Below are positions 1 through 5,903 of a stretch of 7,619 nt of DNA, piece after piece. A model generated the notes under the pieces. The model was not told where the DNA came from. It saw only the letters and a list, made by a program, of their open reading frames with translations, and made no database searches. Where the stretch lies: NCBI GenBank assembly GCA_003142355.1, contig PLMF01000172.1, positions 12,390 to 20,008 on the forward strand, written 5' to 3'. The translations under genes were made by a program, and so were the position numbers. Positions within the stretch are counted from its first letter, which is position 1. Every line of letters starts with the position of its first letter. Origin of the DNA: Bryobacterales bacterium. Lineage in GTDB: Bacteria > Acidobacteriota > Terriglobia > Bryobacterales > Bryobacteraceae.

Positions 1-141
1 ACGGCCAAACCGGAGTGGTTCGAAGCTTCGTCAACCCGCTCGCGCGGGCGGCTGAACACCATCTGCCCTTACTATACCGAAAAAGGGGTCAGACGCATTT
101 TGTGGGTTCGGCAAAATGCGTCTGACCCCTTTTCCGTCTAA
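1..141 (+). CDS. Possible 3' end of an upstream gene, running through a palindromic element
   Basis: Frame 1 is open from the first base to a TAA at 139-141, giving 46 residues that begin TAKPEWFEASSTRSRG and continue to CPYYT. The first 26 codons mostly end in G or C, as expected for a real gene in this genome. From about position 80 the frame enters the 22-bp inverted repeat, which would encode the last 20 residues (from EKGVRR to DPFSV). This suggests that an original gene end was displaced by insertion of the palindrome, giving a replacement tail. No start codon or domain lies inside the window and I do not recognise the family. Another frame is also open over this short stretch, so coding is plausible but not proven. 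Confidence 0.4.
   Translation, partial: TAKPEWFEASSTRSRGRLNTICPYYTEKGVRRILWVRQNASDPFSV
81..133. repeat. Perfect 22-bp inverted repeat, REP/RAYT-like palindrome
   Basis: Bases 81-102 are the exact reverse complement of 112-133, with a 9-base loop at 103-111. The arm reads AAAAGGGGTCAGACGCATTT and then TG; each arm also contains the small palindrome GTCAGAC/GTCTGAC. A perfect 22-bp stem is too long for chance. The GGGGTCAGAC core resembles short dispersed palindromes that I associate with IS200-like REP-associated tyrosine transposases in high-GC soil bacteria; that link is from memory and inference. The right arm ends in four T's, so it could also act as a transcription terminator for an upstream gene. 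It lies 20 bases before the ribosome binding site of the next gene. Confidence 0.8.
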
Positions 142-153
142 AATGGGAATTCC

Positions 154-163
154 AAGGAGGAGG
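154..163 (+). promoter_or_regulatory. Strong ribosome binding site for the 169-1203 gene
   Basis: AAGGAGG at 154-160 is a full Shine-Dalgarno match placed eight bases before the ATG at 169. It fixes the start of the secreted protein and is the strongest ribosome binding site in the window. Confidence 0.85.
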
Positions 164-168
164 GTATC

Positions 169-1203
169 ATGTTCCGAAGAATCGCAACCATGGCGGGGAT
201 TCTGGCAGTGGCGGCGCTCCAGTTGCCCGCCGATTTCACCTATCGCGAGACCACCACCATCACGGGTGGCGCGATGTTGAGCATGATGAAGGTCGTTGGC
301 GTCTTTTCCAAGCAGGCGCGCGAGCCGGTCCAGAGCACTGTGGCCGTGAAGGGCGACAAGATGTTGCATCGTTCCCAGCAGCAGGCGACGGTGATCGATC
401 TGGCGGCCCAGACGGTCACCACCATCGACACGCAGAGGAAAACCTATACCGTGATGACGTTCGAGGAATTCCGGCAGATGATGGAGCAGATGTCGCAGAA
501 GATGCAGAAATCGCAGGACCAGGGCGGCAAAATGGAATTCAAGGTATCCGCCAAGGATACCGGCAACACCAAGGAAATCGCCGGCTATCAAACCAAGGAA
601 CTGGTGCTGCGGATGGAAATGCAGGCCACCGACCAGAAGAGCGGGCAGCAGGGGTCCATGGTGATTTCGAGCGACATTTGGCTGGCGCCCTCCGTTGCCG
701 GTTACCAGGAAGTGCGCGCCTTCTACACCCGCATGGGCGAGAAGCTGGCGTTCAACCCCGGCGGCGGGATGTTCATGTCGTCGCCCGAAGCGTCCAAGAA
801 CATGGGCGAGTTGTACAAGGAAATCGGCAAGCTGGATGGCATCCCGGTGCTGCAAACCATCAGCATGGGCGGGGCGGGCCAGCCGGGCTCCGGTGACACA
901 TCGGCCCAACAAGGCGGCGGCCAGCAGCAACAGCAGCAACAACCGCCGGCCGCGCGGCCATCGCTGGGCGGAGCGCTGGGAGGCGCCTTAGGCGGAAGAT
1001 TCGGGCTTGGCAGGAAGAAGCAGCAGCAGGACGACCAGGCCTCTACCGGGCAGCCGTCTCAACAGCAGCAGCAGGGTACCGGCAATCCCGGCTCGCTGAT
1101 GGAGGCGACCACCGAAATGAGCGGCTTCTCCTCCGATCCCGTGGACGATTCGACGTTCGCGGTGCCCGCGGGGTTTAAGAAGGTGGAGAATCGCACGAGG
1201 TAA
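169..1203 (+). CDS. Secreted hypothetical protein, DUF4412-like, with Gln/Gly low-complexity region
   Basis: The 344-residue product has an N-terminal signal peptide: MFRR, a hydrophobic stretch to about residue 20, and probable cleavage near LPA-DF. It therefore likely acts in the periplasm or is anchored outside. Residues 24-230 form a globular part: beta-rich segments (VQSTVAVKGDKM, TVIDLAAQTVTTID), a Met/Gln-rich helix around 98-115, and IWLAP followed by a helical stretch. This layout resembles DUF4412-type proteins (a KGDKM strand, a statement of the 'oxidation/treatment' type, and a closing FxVPAGFKKVE). Residues 234-309 are low complexity: a seven-Gln run, a GGALGGALGG segment ending in RKK, and a five-Gln run. 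The conserved-looking tail at 311-340 (TEMSGFSSDPVDDSTFAVPAGFKKVE) follows. The start is fixed by a strong AAGGAGG. Its 3' end is nine bases from the convergent TonB-type gene. Function unknown; family assignment is moderate. Confidence 0.85.
   Translation: MFRRIATMAGILAVAALQLPADFTYRETTTITGGAMLSMMKVVGVFSKQAREPVQSTVAVKGDKMLHRSQQQATVIDLAAQTVTTIDTQRKTYTVMTFEEFRQMMEQMSQKMQKSQDQGGKMEFKVSAKDTGNTKEIAGYQTKELVLRMEMQATDQKSGQQGSMVISSDIWLAPSVAGYQEVRAFYTRMGEKLAFNPGGGMFMSSPEASKNMGELYKEIGKLDGIPVLQTISMGGAGQPGSGDTSAQQGGGQQQQQQQPPAARPSLGGALGGALGGRFGLGRKKQQQDDQASTGQPSQQQQQGTGNPGSLMEATTEMSGFSSDPVDDSTFAVPAGFKKVENRTR
868..1095 (+). repeat. Low-complexity CAG/CAA and Gly-rich coding segment
   Basis: Codons 234-309 of the secreted protein are made of CAG/CAA runs (around 922-943 and 1060-1075) separated by a Gly-Ala-Leu repeat, GGALGGALGG. 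Mixed use of CAG and CAA argues against a very recent pure trinucleotide expansion. The segment lies between the globular domain and the C-terminal motif, so it probably works as a flexible linker. Confidence 0.75.
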
Positions 1204-1212
1204 ACACCCGCC

Positions 1213-2046
1213 TCACAGCAGCCGGAAATTCACCTGCACCATCGCGGCCGTGACCCAGGGCTTGCCGTTGCGATAGCCCGGACGGAACCGCCAGCGGCGC
1301 ACGGCCTCGATGGCGCGCTCGTCCAGACCCAGCCCCAGGCTTTGCCTCACGGTGATGTTTTGCGCCTGGCCGCGCGTGTCCACTTCGATGTGCAAAACCA
1401 CCGTGCCCTGGATCTTGGCGCGGCGCGCCTCGTCGGTGTACTCGGGTTCGATCTTCCAGAGCAGGACCGGCTCGGTGACGCTACCCACAAAGCCGCCACC
1501 GCCGCCGGTGACTCCGCCGCCGCCGGGCCCCGGACCGTAGCCGGGACCCTGGCTGTCACCCACGCCCGTGCCTATGCCATCGCCGATGCCGCCGCCCGAT
1601 CCGCGGCCTCCCGAAGGCGGCCCGGATACTCCGTTGGGATCCCCGAACCGTGCGAGGTCGATGGTGGGAAGCACGATTTCCGAGCTGATCGCCAGCGTGG
1701 GCTCCATCGGTAATTGCGGGTTCAGGTTCACGTATTCGACCACCGGCGGCGTGAACTGGCGGCGGGCCGCTCGCGGCAGGCGGCCCAGACTGGCTGAGTT
1801 TTCGGACCGCGTTCCCCCGCCGCCACCGCCCACTTCTGCGCGCGGAATCGACGCCAGGTACCGGCCGATGTCCCGCCCCACCAGGGCGACCGGCTTCCAG
1901 ATTACGGATGGGTTCTTCACGCCGCCTATGGTCAGCGCCGTCACGATCGCGGCGGCGTGCAGAAGCCCGGAAAAAAGCGCCGAACGTTGAGGAGTTGCAT
2001 ACATCGCGCTCACCTGCCGCCAGTCCGCGTGCAGGTGGAACACCAT
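1213..2046 (-). CDS. TonB C-terminal domain protein (energy transducer TonB-like)
   Basis: The 277-residue product has one N-terminal membrane helix (about residues 22-42, LFSGLLHAAAIVTALTIGGV) and then a long periplasmic part. This includes a Gly-rich linker (about 141-189) and a typical TonB_C domain at about 190-277. Diagnostic features are EPEYTDEARRAKIQGTVVL, the DERAIEAVRRWRFRP motif and a C-terminal VQVNF strand. TonB proteins couple the proton-motive force, through ExbB/ExbD, to outer-membrane receptors. No ExbB/ExbD or receptor gene is in this window, and the linker is glycine- rather than Pro/Lys-rich, so its partner is unknown. The listed ATG has AAGGAAGG upstream; a second ATG at 2004-2002 has AGGTGA six bases upstream and gives a shorter cytoplasmic tail of 263 residues in total. 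Both starts are plausible. Confidence 0.9.
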   Translation of the reverse strand: MVFHLHADWRQVSAMYATPQRSALFSGLLHAAAIVTALTIGGVKNPSVIWKPVALVGRDIGRYLASIPRAEVGGGGGGTRSENSASLGRLPRAARRQFTPPVVEYVNLNPQLPMEPTLAISSEIVLPTIDLARFGDPNGVSGPPSGGRGSGGGIGDGIGTGVGDSQGPGYGPGPGGGGVTGGGGGFVGSVTEPVLLWKIEPEYTDEARRAKIQGTVVLHIEVDTRGQAQNITVRQSLGLGLDERAIEAVRRWRFRPGYRNGKPWVTAAMVQVNFRLL

Positions 2047-2154
2047 TTCGGAATTCCTTCCTTTCCAGCGCGCGGACGGCCGCGAACGGTTGAAATGCGA
2101 AGACAGTGTGAGGTCGCGTGAACAGTTCCCGCGGCGGGACCTGAAGTATGCCTA

Positions 2155-2187
2155 AGTTAGAATAGTGAGTTAGAATAATAATAAATG
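2155..2187 (+). promoter_or_regulatory. AT-rich direct repeat with two promoter -10-like hexamers
   Basis: AGTTAGAATA occurs twice, at 2155-2164 and 2168-2177, with a 13-base period. Each copy contains TAGAAT (2158-2163 and 2171-2176), close to the sigma-70 -10 consensus. This is the only AT-rich island in the 187-bp intergenic region (2047-2233) between two divergent genes, so it is the best promoter candidate for the 519-residue protein. I find no convincing -35 box. The tandem arrangement could also be a binding site for a regulator. Confidence 0.45.
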
Positions 2188-2223
2188 GATTCGAGGCACG
2201 AGCGGCCGCGGCGAGCTTTCTAA
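2185..2223 (+). CDS. Possible 12-codon upstream ORF (leader peptide)
   Basis: An ATG at 2185 opens a 12-codon frame, MDSRHERPRRAF, ending in TAA at 2221-2223, ten bases before the ATG of the next gene. The ATG starts eight bases after the -10-like TAGAAT at 2171-2176, the spacing expected for a leaderless transcript. The peptide is Arg-rich (four of 12). The downstream gene has no good Shine-Dalgarno, so reinitiation after this small ORF is conceivable. This is inference: a 12-codon frame can occur by chance. Confidence 0.25.
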   Translation: MDSRHERPRRAF

Positions 2224-2233
2224 TCGGGCTGAA

Positions 2234-3793
2234 ATGACCAGAGACAAAGGTCTGGCTGGCGGGCTGATCCCCCAGCAGGAAATCGTCCCCGGCGCATTCA
2301 CGCTGTCGGATGTAGAGCGACATAATCAGAGCGTGGTGTCCGGATCCGGGCCGATCGACATCACGACGCCGCCTGACCAGTGGGCCTACGCGGCGACCTT
2401 TCCATTCCGCCGGCCCGAGGGTTCCGGCGCGGCGGGAAAGGTCCTGCTGGTTCGTGTAGAAGTGGAGGTTCACGGTGGGCGAATCGGCATCGGCTGTGTC
2501 GCCCGCGACCTCCGGACCTACGTGGATGCCGAGATAGACTGCACCCCGGAAGACGGTCCCACGGTCCTGGAGTTGCCGCTGGGGTGCCCCGACAGCCACG
2601 AATGCGGCTGGCTGGTGGTGCGCAACACCGCGGAAGGCAACCGGCGCTCCCACGCGACGGTGCGGTCGATCCGGACGTTCCCGACGGTCGCGAGCCGCAT
2701 CCCCGATCTGGTCGAGGCCGAAGCGCGCCCCATCCCCAGCGTTGGACCGCCGCACGCAACCCGCGGTGGAAGCCGCTGTGGCACGATACGGAAGTTCCAG
2801 GTCGTGCTGACGCATACCAGCCGGGACTGGGACTGGACGAGGTGTTCCCGCGAGGACCTGATTCGCCGCTACGCGGACCCGAAGCGTCTGTTGGACCTGC
2901 CGCCGTTTGAAGAGTTGCCTCCCCCGCCCATGCATCTGTACAGCGGCGGGCTGAGCATCTTGGAATTGGCCGTCGACGGCGACGGAGCGCACATCGTGGC
3001 GCGGCGATTGATCGACAGTCATTTCAAGATCCAACACGCCACTCTGGCGGGCGCGCGGCTGGTGCTGTGTTTCGAGAGTTTCCTGGCCGTGCTTCCCGCG
3101 GCCGGTGCGCCGCTGGAGAACGTGGACTTGCGCCCCGGCAGTCCCTGGCGCATCGATGACAACTGGTTCAGCGGGCTGCACACGGCATTCCCGGTACACG
3201 ACGACATCTGGATCGTTTCGAGTTCCGGCTGCGACGCTGTCCTGTGGGTGGATCTCCGAAGCCGGAAGGTAATCCGGCGCTGGCGGCTGCCGTCCGATAT
3301 CTACGGGGTGAACTACGAACTGACGCCCGCGATGGCGGCAAACATCCACTACATTCACAACGACATCCAACTGTGCCATCTCAACTGCGCCTATCCGGAT
3401 GGGAAGGGGGGCTGTTATGTGTCGACCCTGGCCCAGGGAGATATCGGCCACGTGGATGAAAACGGGCGGTATTCGCTGCTGACCCGCGGCTACGTGGGCT
3501 GTCATGGCGTGCGCCTTGCGCAGAATGGCCGCGACGTCTATTTTTCGGATAGCTGCAGCGGCCGTCTGATGCAGCTTGAGCCGGGCGGCGGCGTCCGCGA
3601 GCGATGGTCGGCCGACAGCCGCTGGTTGCACGACGTGGAGCAGGCCGATCCGGATCTGTATGTGTTTTGCCTGGGTGACCGGAATGAAGTTGCGCTGGTG
3701 GATGTGACCAACGGAGAGGAACGGGGCCGGTTCAAATTCGATAGCCGCGGAGTCAACGTACAGTTCGTATCGGTCGCGCGCAACGACGGGTGA
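2234..3793 (+). CDS. Hypothetical protein: N-terminal beta-sandwich-like module plus beta-propeller-like region
   Basis: The 519-residue product has no signal peptide and about 14 cysteines, consistent with a cytoplasmic protein. Residues about 20-150 look like a beta-sandwich module: TPPDQWAYAATFP, then VRVEVEVHGGRIGIG, and WLVVRN near 126-131. I recall similar modules attached to FkbM-type methyltransferases and glycosyltransferases, a family link from memory. A Pro-rich linker (near 223-233) leads to residues about 235-515 with repeated beta segments ending in WVD, GHVDENG, YFSD and ALVD. These are typical of beta-propellers of the NHL, SMP-30 or DUF4915 kind. Histidines recur once per putative blade (H316, H375, H424, H466), suggesting a central metal or ligand site. 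The Shine-Dalgarno is weak. The stop lies 19 bases before the VWFA gene, so they are probably co-transcribed. Function unknown. Confidence 0.85.
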   Translation: MTRDKGLAGGLIPQQEIVPGAFTLSDVERHNQSVVSGSGPIDITTPPDQWAYAATFPFRRPEGSGAAGKVLLVRVEVEVHGGRIGIGCVARDLRTYVDAEIDCTPEDGPTVLELPLGCPDSHECGWLVVRNTAEGNRRSHATVRSIRTFPTVASRIPDLVEAEARPIPSVGPPHATRGGSRCGTIRKFQVVLTHTSRDWDWTRCSREDLIRRYADPKRLLDLPPFEELPPPPMHLYSGGLSILELAVDGDGAHIVARRLIDSHFKIQHATLAGARLVLCFESFLAVLPAAGAPLENVDLRPGSPWRIDDNWFSGLHTAFPVHDDIWIVSSSGCDAVLWVDLRSRKVIRRWRLPSDIYGVNYELTPAMAANIHYIHNDIQLCHLNCAYPDGKGGCYVSTLAQGDIGHVDENGRYSLLTRGYVGCHGVRLAQNGRDVYFSDSCSGRLMQLEPGGGVRERWSADSRWLHDVEQADPDLYVFCLGDRNEVALVDVTNGEERGRFKFDSRGVNVQFVSVARNDG

Positions 3794-3812
3794 GACGGGG
3801 AACAGGTAACCA

Positions 3813-4931
3813 ATGACCTTCGTCATGCATCTCACTAACAAAATGCGATTTGAAGCCAAGCTCTCGCGGCGGAGCCTGCTGTCGGGTTTCGCCCTATTGC
3901 CGGCAGTGCGTCTGCTGCGCGGCCAGCAAGCCAACACCACCTTTTCCGCCGACGTCAAGGTGGTCAACCTGCTCGCCACCGTCCGCGACAAGCAGGGTCA
4001 AATTCTCCGCGACCTCACCCAGGAGGATTTCCTCCTGGACGAGGACGGCCGCCCGCAATCCATCAGTTACTTCTCTCGGGAGACCGACCTTCCCCTTACG
4101 CTGGGGCTGCTGGTCGATACCAGCGGCAGCGAGCGGCGCGAGATTCCCGACGAGCGCCGCGCCAGCATCCGCTTTTTCGAGCAGGTGATGCGGCCCGACA
4201 AGGACCAGGCGTTCGTCATCCATTTCGACTTCGAGGTGGAGCTGCTCGAAGACCTCACCAACTCGCGCGAGAAGCTGGAAAAGGCTCTGAACCAACTGGA
4301 CACCCCGCAGTTGCAGCGCCAGCCGCGGGGCGGAGGGTATCCCGGCGGCGGTTATCCCGGCGGCGGGCAGCAACGCGGTGGGCGCGGGCGCGGCGGCGGA
4401 GGCACTGACCTTTACGACGCTGTCTTTCTGGCGGGCGACGAGCTCATGAGGAAGCAGAAAGGCCGAAAGGCTCTCATCCTTCTCTCCGATGGCGTCGATA
4501 CCGGCAGCAAGGAGACGCTGGGCAGCGCCGTCGAAGCGGCGCAGCGGGCCGATACCCTGGTCTACTCGATCCTATTCGAAGATCCCAACGGCTATGGAAA
4601 CAACATGGGCGGCTTCGGCGGGCCTCGCATGGGGCGCAGGGGAGGCATGGGCGGAGGCAGAGGCGGATATCCGCAGATGAATCGTCCCGACGGGAAGAAG
4701 ATTCTGGAACAGATTTCGAGGGAAACCGGCGGCCGGTTTTTCGAGGTCTCCCACAAGTGGCCCATCAACAAGGTTTTCGAGGCCATCGAAGAGGACCTGC
4801 GCAACCAGTACAACATCGGTTACACATCCGACCAGCAGGGCACCGACCGCGGATATCGCCGAATCCATCTCACCACCAAGCAAAAAGGGCCGGTCGTGCA
4901 GACCCGCGAAGGCTACTACCCGGTCACCTGA
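3813..4931 (+). CDS. VWFA-related Acidobacterial domain protein (TIGR03436-like), probably exported
   Basis: The 372-residue product carries a von Willebrand factor A domain at about residues 92-340. The metal-ion-dependent adhesion site is visible: DTSGS (D102, S104, S106), T198 in GTDLYDA, and D226 in LLSDGVD. Before it lies the family's characteristic beta-rich segment (FSADVKVVNLLATVRDKQG, then LTQEDFLLDEDGRPQ). The tail NQYNIGYTSD...REGYYPV is also typical. The N-terminus has SRRSLL at 18-23 followed by a hydrophobic stretch, resembling a Tat signal peptide. Two Gly-rich insertions interrupt the fold (172-197 and 260-285). Start choice is uncertain: ATGs at 3825 and 3843 are also possible, and none has a strong ribosome binding site. 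It follows the 519-residue gene by 19 bases. Known role is limited to protein binding, probably at the envelope. Confidence 0.92.
   Translation: MTFVMHLTNKMRFEAKLSRRSLLSGFALLPAVRLLRGQQANTTFSADVKVVNLLATVRDKQGQILRDLTQEDFLLDEDGRPQSISYFSRETDLPLTLGLLVDTSGSERREIPDERRASIRFFEQVMRPDKDQAFVIHFDFEVELLEDLTNSREKLEKALNQLDTPQLQRQPRGGGYPGGGYPGGGQQRGGRGRGGGGTDLYDAVFLAGDELMRKQKGRKALILLSDGVDTGSKETLGSAVEAAQRADTLVYSILFEDPNGYGNNMGGFGGPRMGRRGGMGGGRGGYPQMNRPDGKKILEQISRETGGRFFEVSHKWPINKVFEAIEEDLRNQYNIGYTSDQQGTDRGYRRIHLTTKQKGPVVQTREGYYPVT
4326..4403 (+). repeat. Gly-rich insertion with 15-bp tandem repeat
   Basis: Codons 172-197 of the VWFA protein encode a Gly/Tyr/Pro/Arg-rich insertion. At the DNA level GGKTATCCCGGCGGC is repeated in tandem at 4335-4349 and 4350-4364 with one mismatch, encoding GYPGG twice. 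It sits just before the T198 metal ligand, so it is a loop insertion that must be tolerated by the fold. Confidence 0.75.
4590..4667 (+). repeat. Second Gly/Met/Arg-rich insertion in the VWFA protein
   Basis: Codons 260-285 encode a Gly-rich, Met- and Arg-containing loop (NGYGNNMGGFGG, then GRRGGMGGGRGG) between two beta/alpha units of the VWFA fold, after the YSILFEDP strand. It is not an exact DNA repeat of the first insertion but has similar composition. Confidence 0.7.
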
Positions 4932-4980
4932 CCGATGTGCTTTCGGAGCCGCGAACGTAAGAGAGCGGTTGGCCCTAACG

Positions 4981-5565
4981 TCACTTCACTTGCGCGAAGT
5001 CGCGCGCCGCCGCGCTCCATGCGGGCGCAGCGTGAATGGCCTCGACCACCGCTTCGGGTTCCGTCACCACCGACCACATCGCCCGATGCCTCTCGTCCAT
5101 GAACCGCTCCTCCACCGATCGCGAGAGCAGCTCGACACAGGAATCGAAGAAACCGTTGACGTTCACCAGCACGATGGGGCCGAGATACAAGCCCAGGCGC
5201 TTCCAGGTGATGGCTTCGAATAACTCTTCCAGCGTTCCGCACCCGCCCGGCAGCGCCACCACCGCGTCCGCCAGTTCCAGCATCAACTGTTTGCGCTCGT
5301 GCATGCTGTCCACCACGCGCAGCTCGGTGAGCGAGCGGTGGCCCCACTCGAGTTCGTCCATGAAGCGCGGCAGGACGCCGACCACCTTGCCGCCCTCGCC
5401 CAGAGCGCCGGCCGCCAGCCGCCCCATGGACCCCTGCGACCCGCCGCCGTATACGATGGCGATCCCCGAGCTCGCCAGCACGTGCCCCAGACGCTCCGCG
5501 GCTTCCAAATACAAGGCCGGCGACTTCTCGCTCGAGGCGCAGTAGACGGTGACGGTTTGGATCAT
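4981..5565 (-). CDS. LOG family protein (nucleotide 5'-monophosphate phosphoribohydrolase)
   Basis: The 194-residue product has the full LOG (formerly 'lysine decarboxylase-like') signature. It shows a Rossmann-like start (TVTVYCASSEKSP), YGGGSQGSMG at 39-48, MHERKQLM with R91 and K92, and PGGCGTLEE at 106-114. These build the active site that cleaves the N-glycosidic bond of AMP or cytokinin riboside monophosphates, releasing base and ribose 5-phosphate. The length is normal for the family. One deviation: the usual G-L-M-G of the first motif is G-S-M-G here (S46). The protein is cytoplasmic and usually dimeric. It converges with the VWFA gene (49 bases apart) and diverges from the ABM gene (32 bases). 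Bacterial substrates are not certain, so a cytokinin role should not be assumed. Confidence 0.93.
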   Translation of the reverse strand: MIQTVTVYCASSEKSPALYLEAAERLGHVLASSGIAIVYGGGSQGSMGRLAAGALGEGGKVVGVLPRFMDELEWGHRSLTELRVVDSMHERKQLMLELADAVVALPGGCGTLEELFEAITWKRLGLYLGPIVLVNVNGFFDSCVELLSRSVEERFMDERHRAMWSVVTEPEAVVEAIHAAPAWSAAARDFAQVK

Positions 5566-5573
5566 CGTCCCCT

Positions 5574-5579
5574 ATCATA
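5574..5579 (-). promoter_or_regulatory. -10-like TATGAT before the LOG gene
   Basis: On the minus strand TATGAT ends eight bases before the LOG start codon. This spacing would give a leaderless or nearly leaderless transcript. There is no -35 match 16-18 bases upstream, and AGGGGA close to the ATG could serve as a short ribosome binding site, so the call is tentative. Confidence 0.3.
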
Positions 5580-5582
5580 GTT

Positions 5583-5590
5583 GGAAGGAG
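5583..5590 (+). promoter_or_regulatory. Ribosome binding site of the ABM gene
   Basis: GGAAGGAG is followed seven bases later by the ATG at 5598. It confirms that start. The 32-bp divergent gap leaves little room for a separate promoter, so any promoter for this operon would lie partly within the LOG coding region. Confidence 0.75.
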
Positions 5591-5597
5591 CCATCCC

Positions 5598-5903
5598 ATG
5601 CTGATCGTTCACGTGCAGGTGCACGTCAAACCGGAACACATCGAGGCCTTCAAGCTGGCCACCATTGAAAACGCCGCCAACAGCGTGAAGGAGCCTGGCA
5701 TCGCCCGCTTCGACGTGGTCCAGCAGGCCGACGACCCCTCGCGGTTCGTGCTGCTGGAGGCCTATCGGAATTCGGAAGCCACCACGCACCACAAAGCCAC
5801 CGCGCATTACCAAGCCTGGGCCGAAAAGGTGGCGGACATGCTGGCCGAGCCGCGCAGCCGCGTGGTCTACGCCAACATCTATCCCGCGGACCAGGGTTGG
5901 TGA
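5598..5903 (+). CDS. Antibiotic biosynthesis monooxygenase (ABM) family, LsrG-like
   Basis: The 101-residue product is a complete ABM-fold protein: VHVQVHVKPEHIEAF at the N-terminus, GIARFDVVQQADDPSRFVLLEAY in the middle and HHKATAHYQAW at 64-74, ending with VVYANIYP. The order RFDV, EAY, HK-T-HY matches LsrG, the AI-2 degrading enzyme, more than quinol monooxygenase YgiN as I recall those sequences. Members are cofactor-free dimers acting on quinols or reactive carbonyl/enol compounds in the cytoplasm. Its stop TGA overlaps the ATG of the dehydrogenase gene by one base (TGATG), so the two are translationally coupled and probably act on the same or sequential compounds. No lsr transport or kinase genes are present, so AI-2 turnover is not established. 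It could equally be a quinol monooxygenase. Confidence 0.88.
   Translation: MLIVHVQVHVKPEHIEAFKLATIENAANSVKEPGIARFDVVQQADDPSRFVLLEAYRNSEATTHHKATAHYQAWAEKVADMLAEPRSRVVYANIYPADQGW

Noticed and set aside
21..30. 10-bp palindrome CGAAGCTTCG
   Set aside because: Short palindromes of this size occur by chance and it has no relation to a start, stop or other element.
31..942. 303-residue minus-strand frame starting MLLLLLLAAALLG
   Set aside because: It is antisense to the signal-peptide protein; its leucine run is the reverse reading of the CAG/CAA repeat. It has no recognisable domain.
2127..2139. Small inverted repeat TCCCG-CGG-CGGGA in the divergent intergenic region
   Set aside because: A 5-bp GC stem is expected often in this base composition; no clear operator or promoter role.
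1556..3991. 811-residue open frame on the minus strand across the TonB-type and 519-residue genes
   Set aside because: It overlaps two well-supported genes, its C-terminal part is an out-of-frame reading of the TonB gene's Gly-rich region, and its composition (Arg/Ala/Pro/His-rich, no motif) is typical of a shadow frame in high-GC DNA.
4921..4934. Short inverted repeat CGGTCA-CC-TGACCG spanning the VWFA stop codon
   Set aside because: The stem is only 6 bp with a two-base loop and no real T-run follows, so I cannot call it a terminator.
4916..5599. 227-residue minus-strand frame over the LOG gene
   Set aside because: Same region as the LOG gene, which has complete family motifs in another frame; this one is a Gly/Arg-rich shadow.
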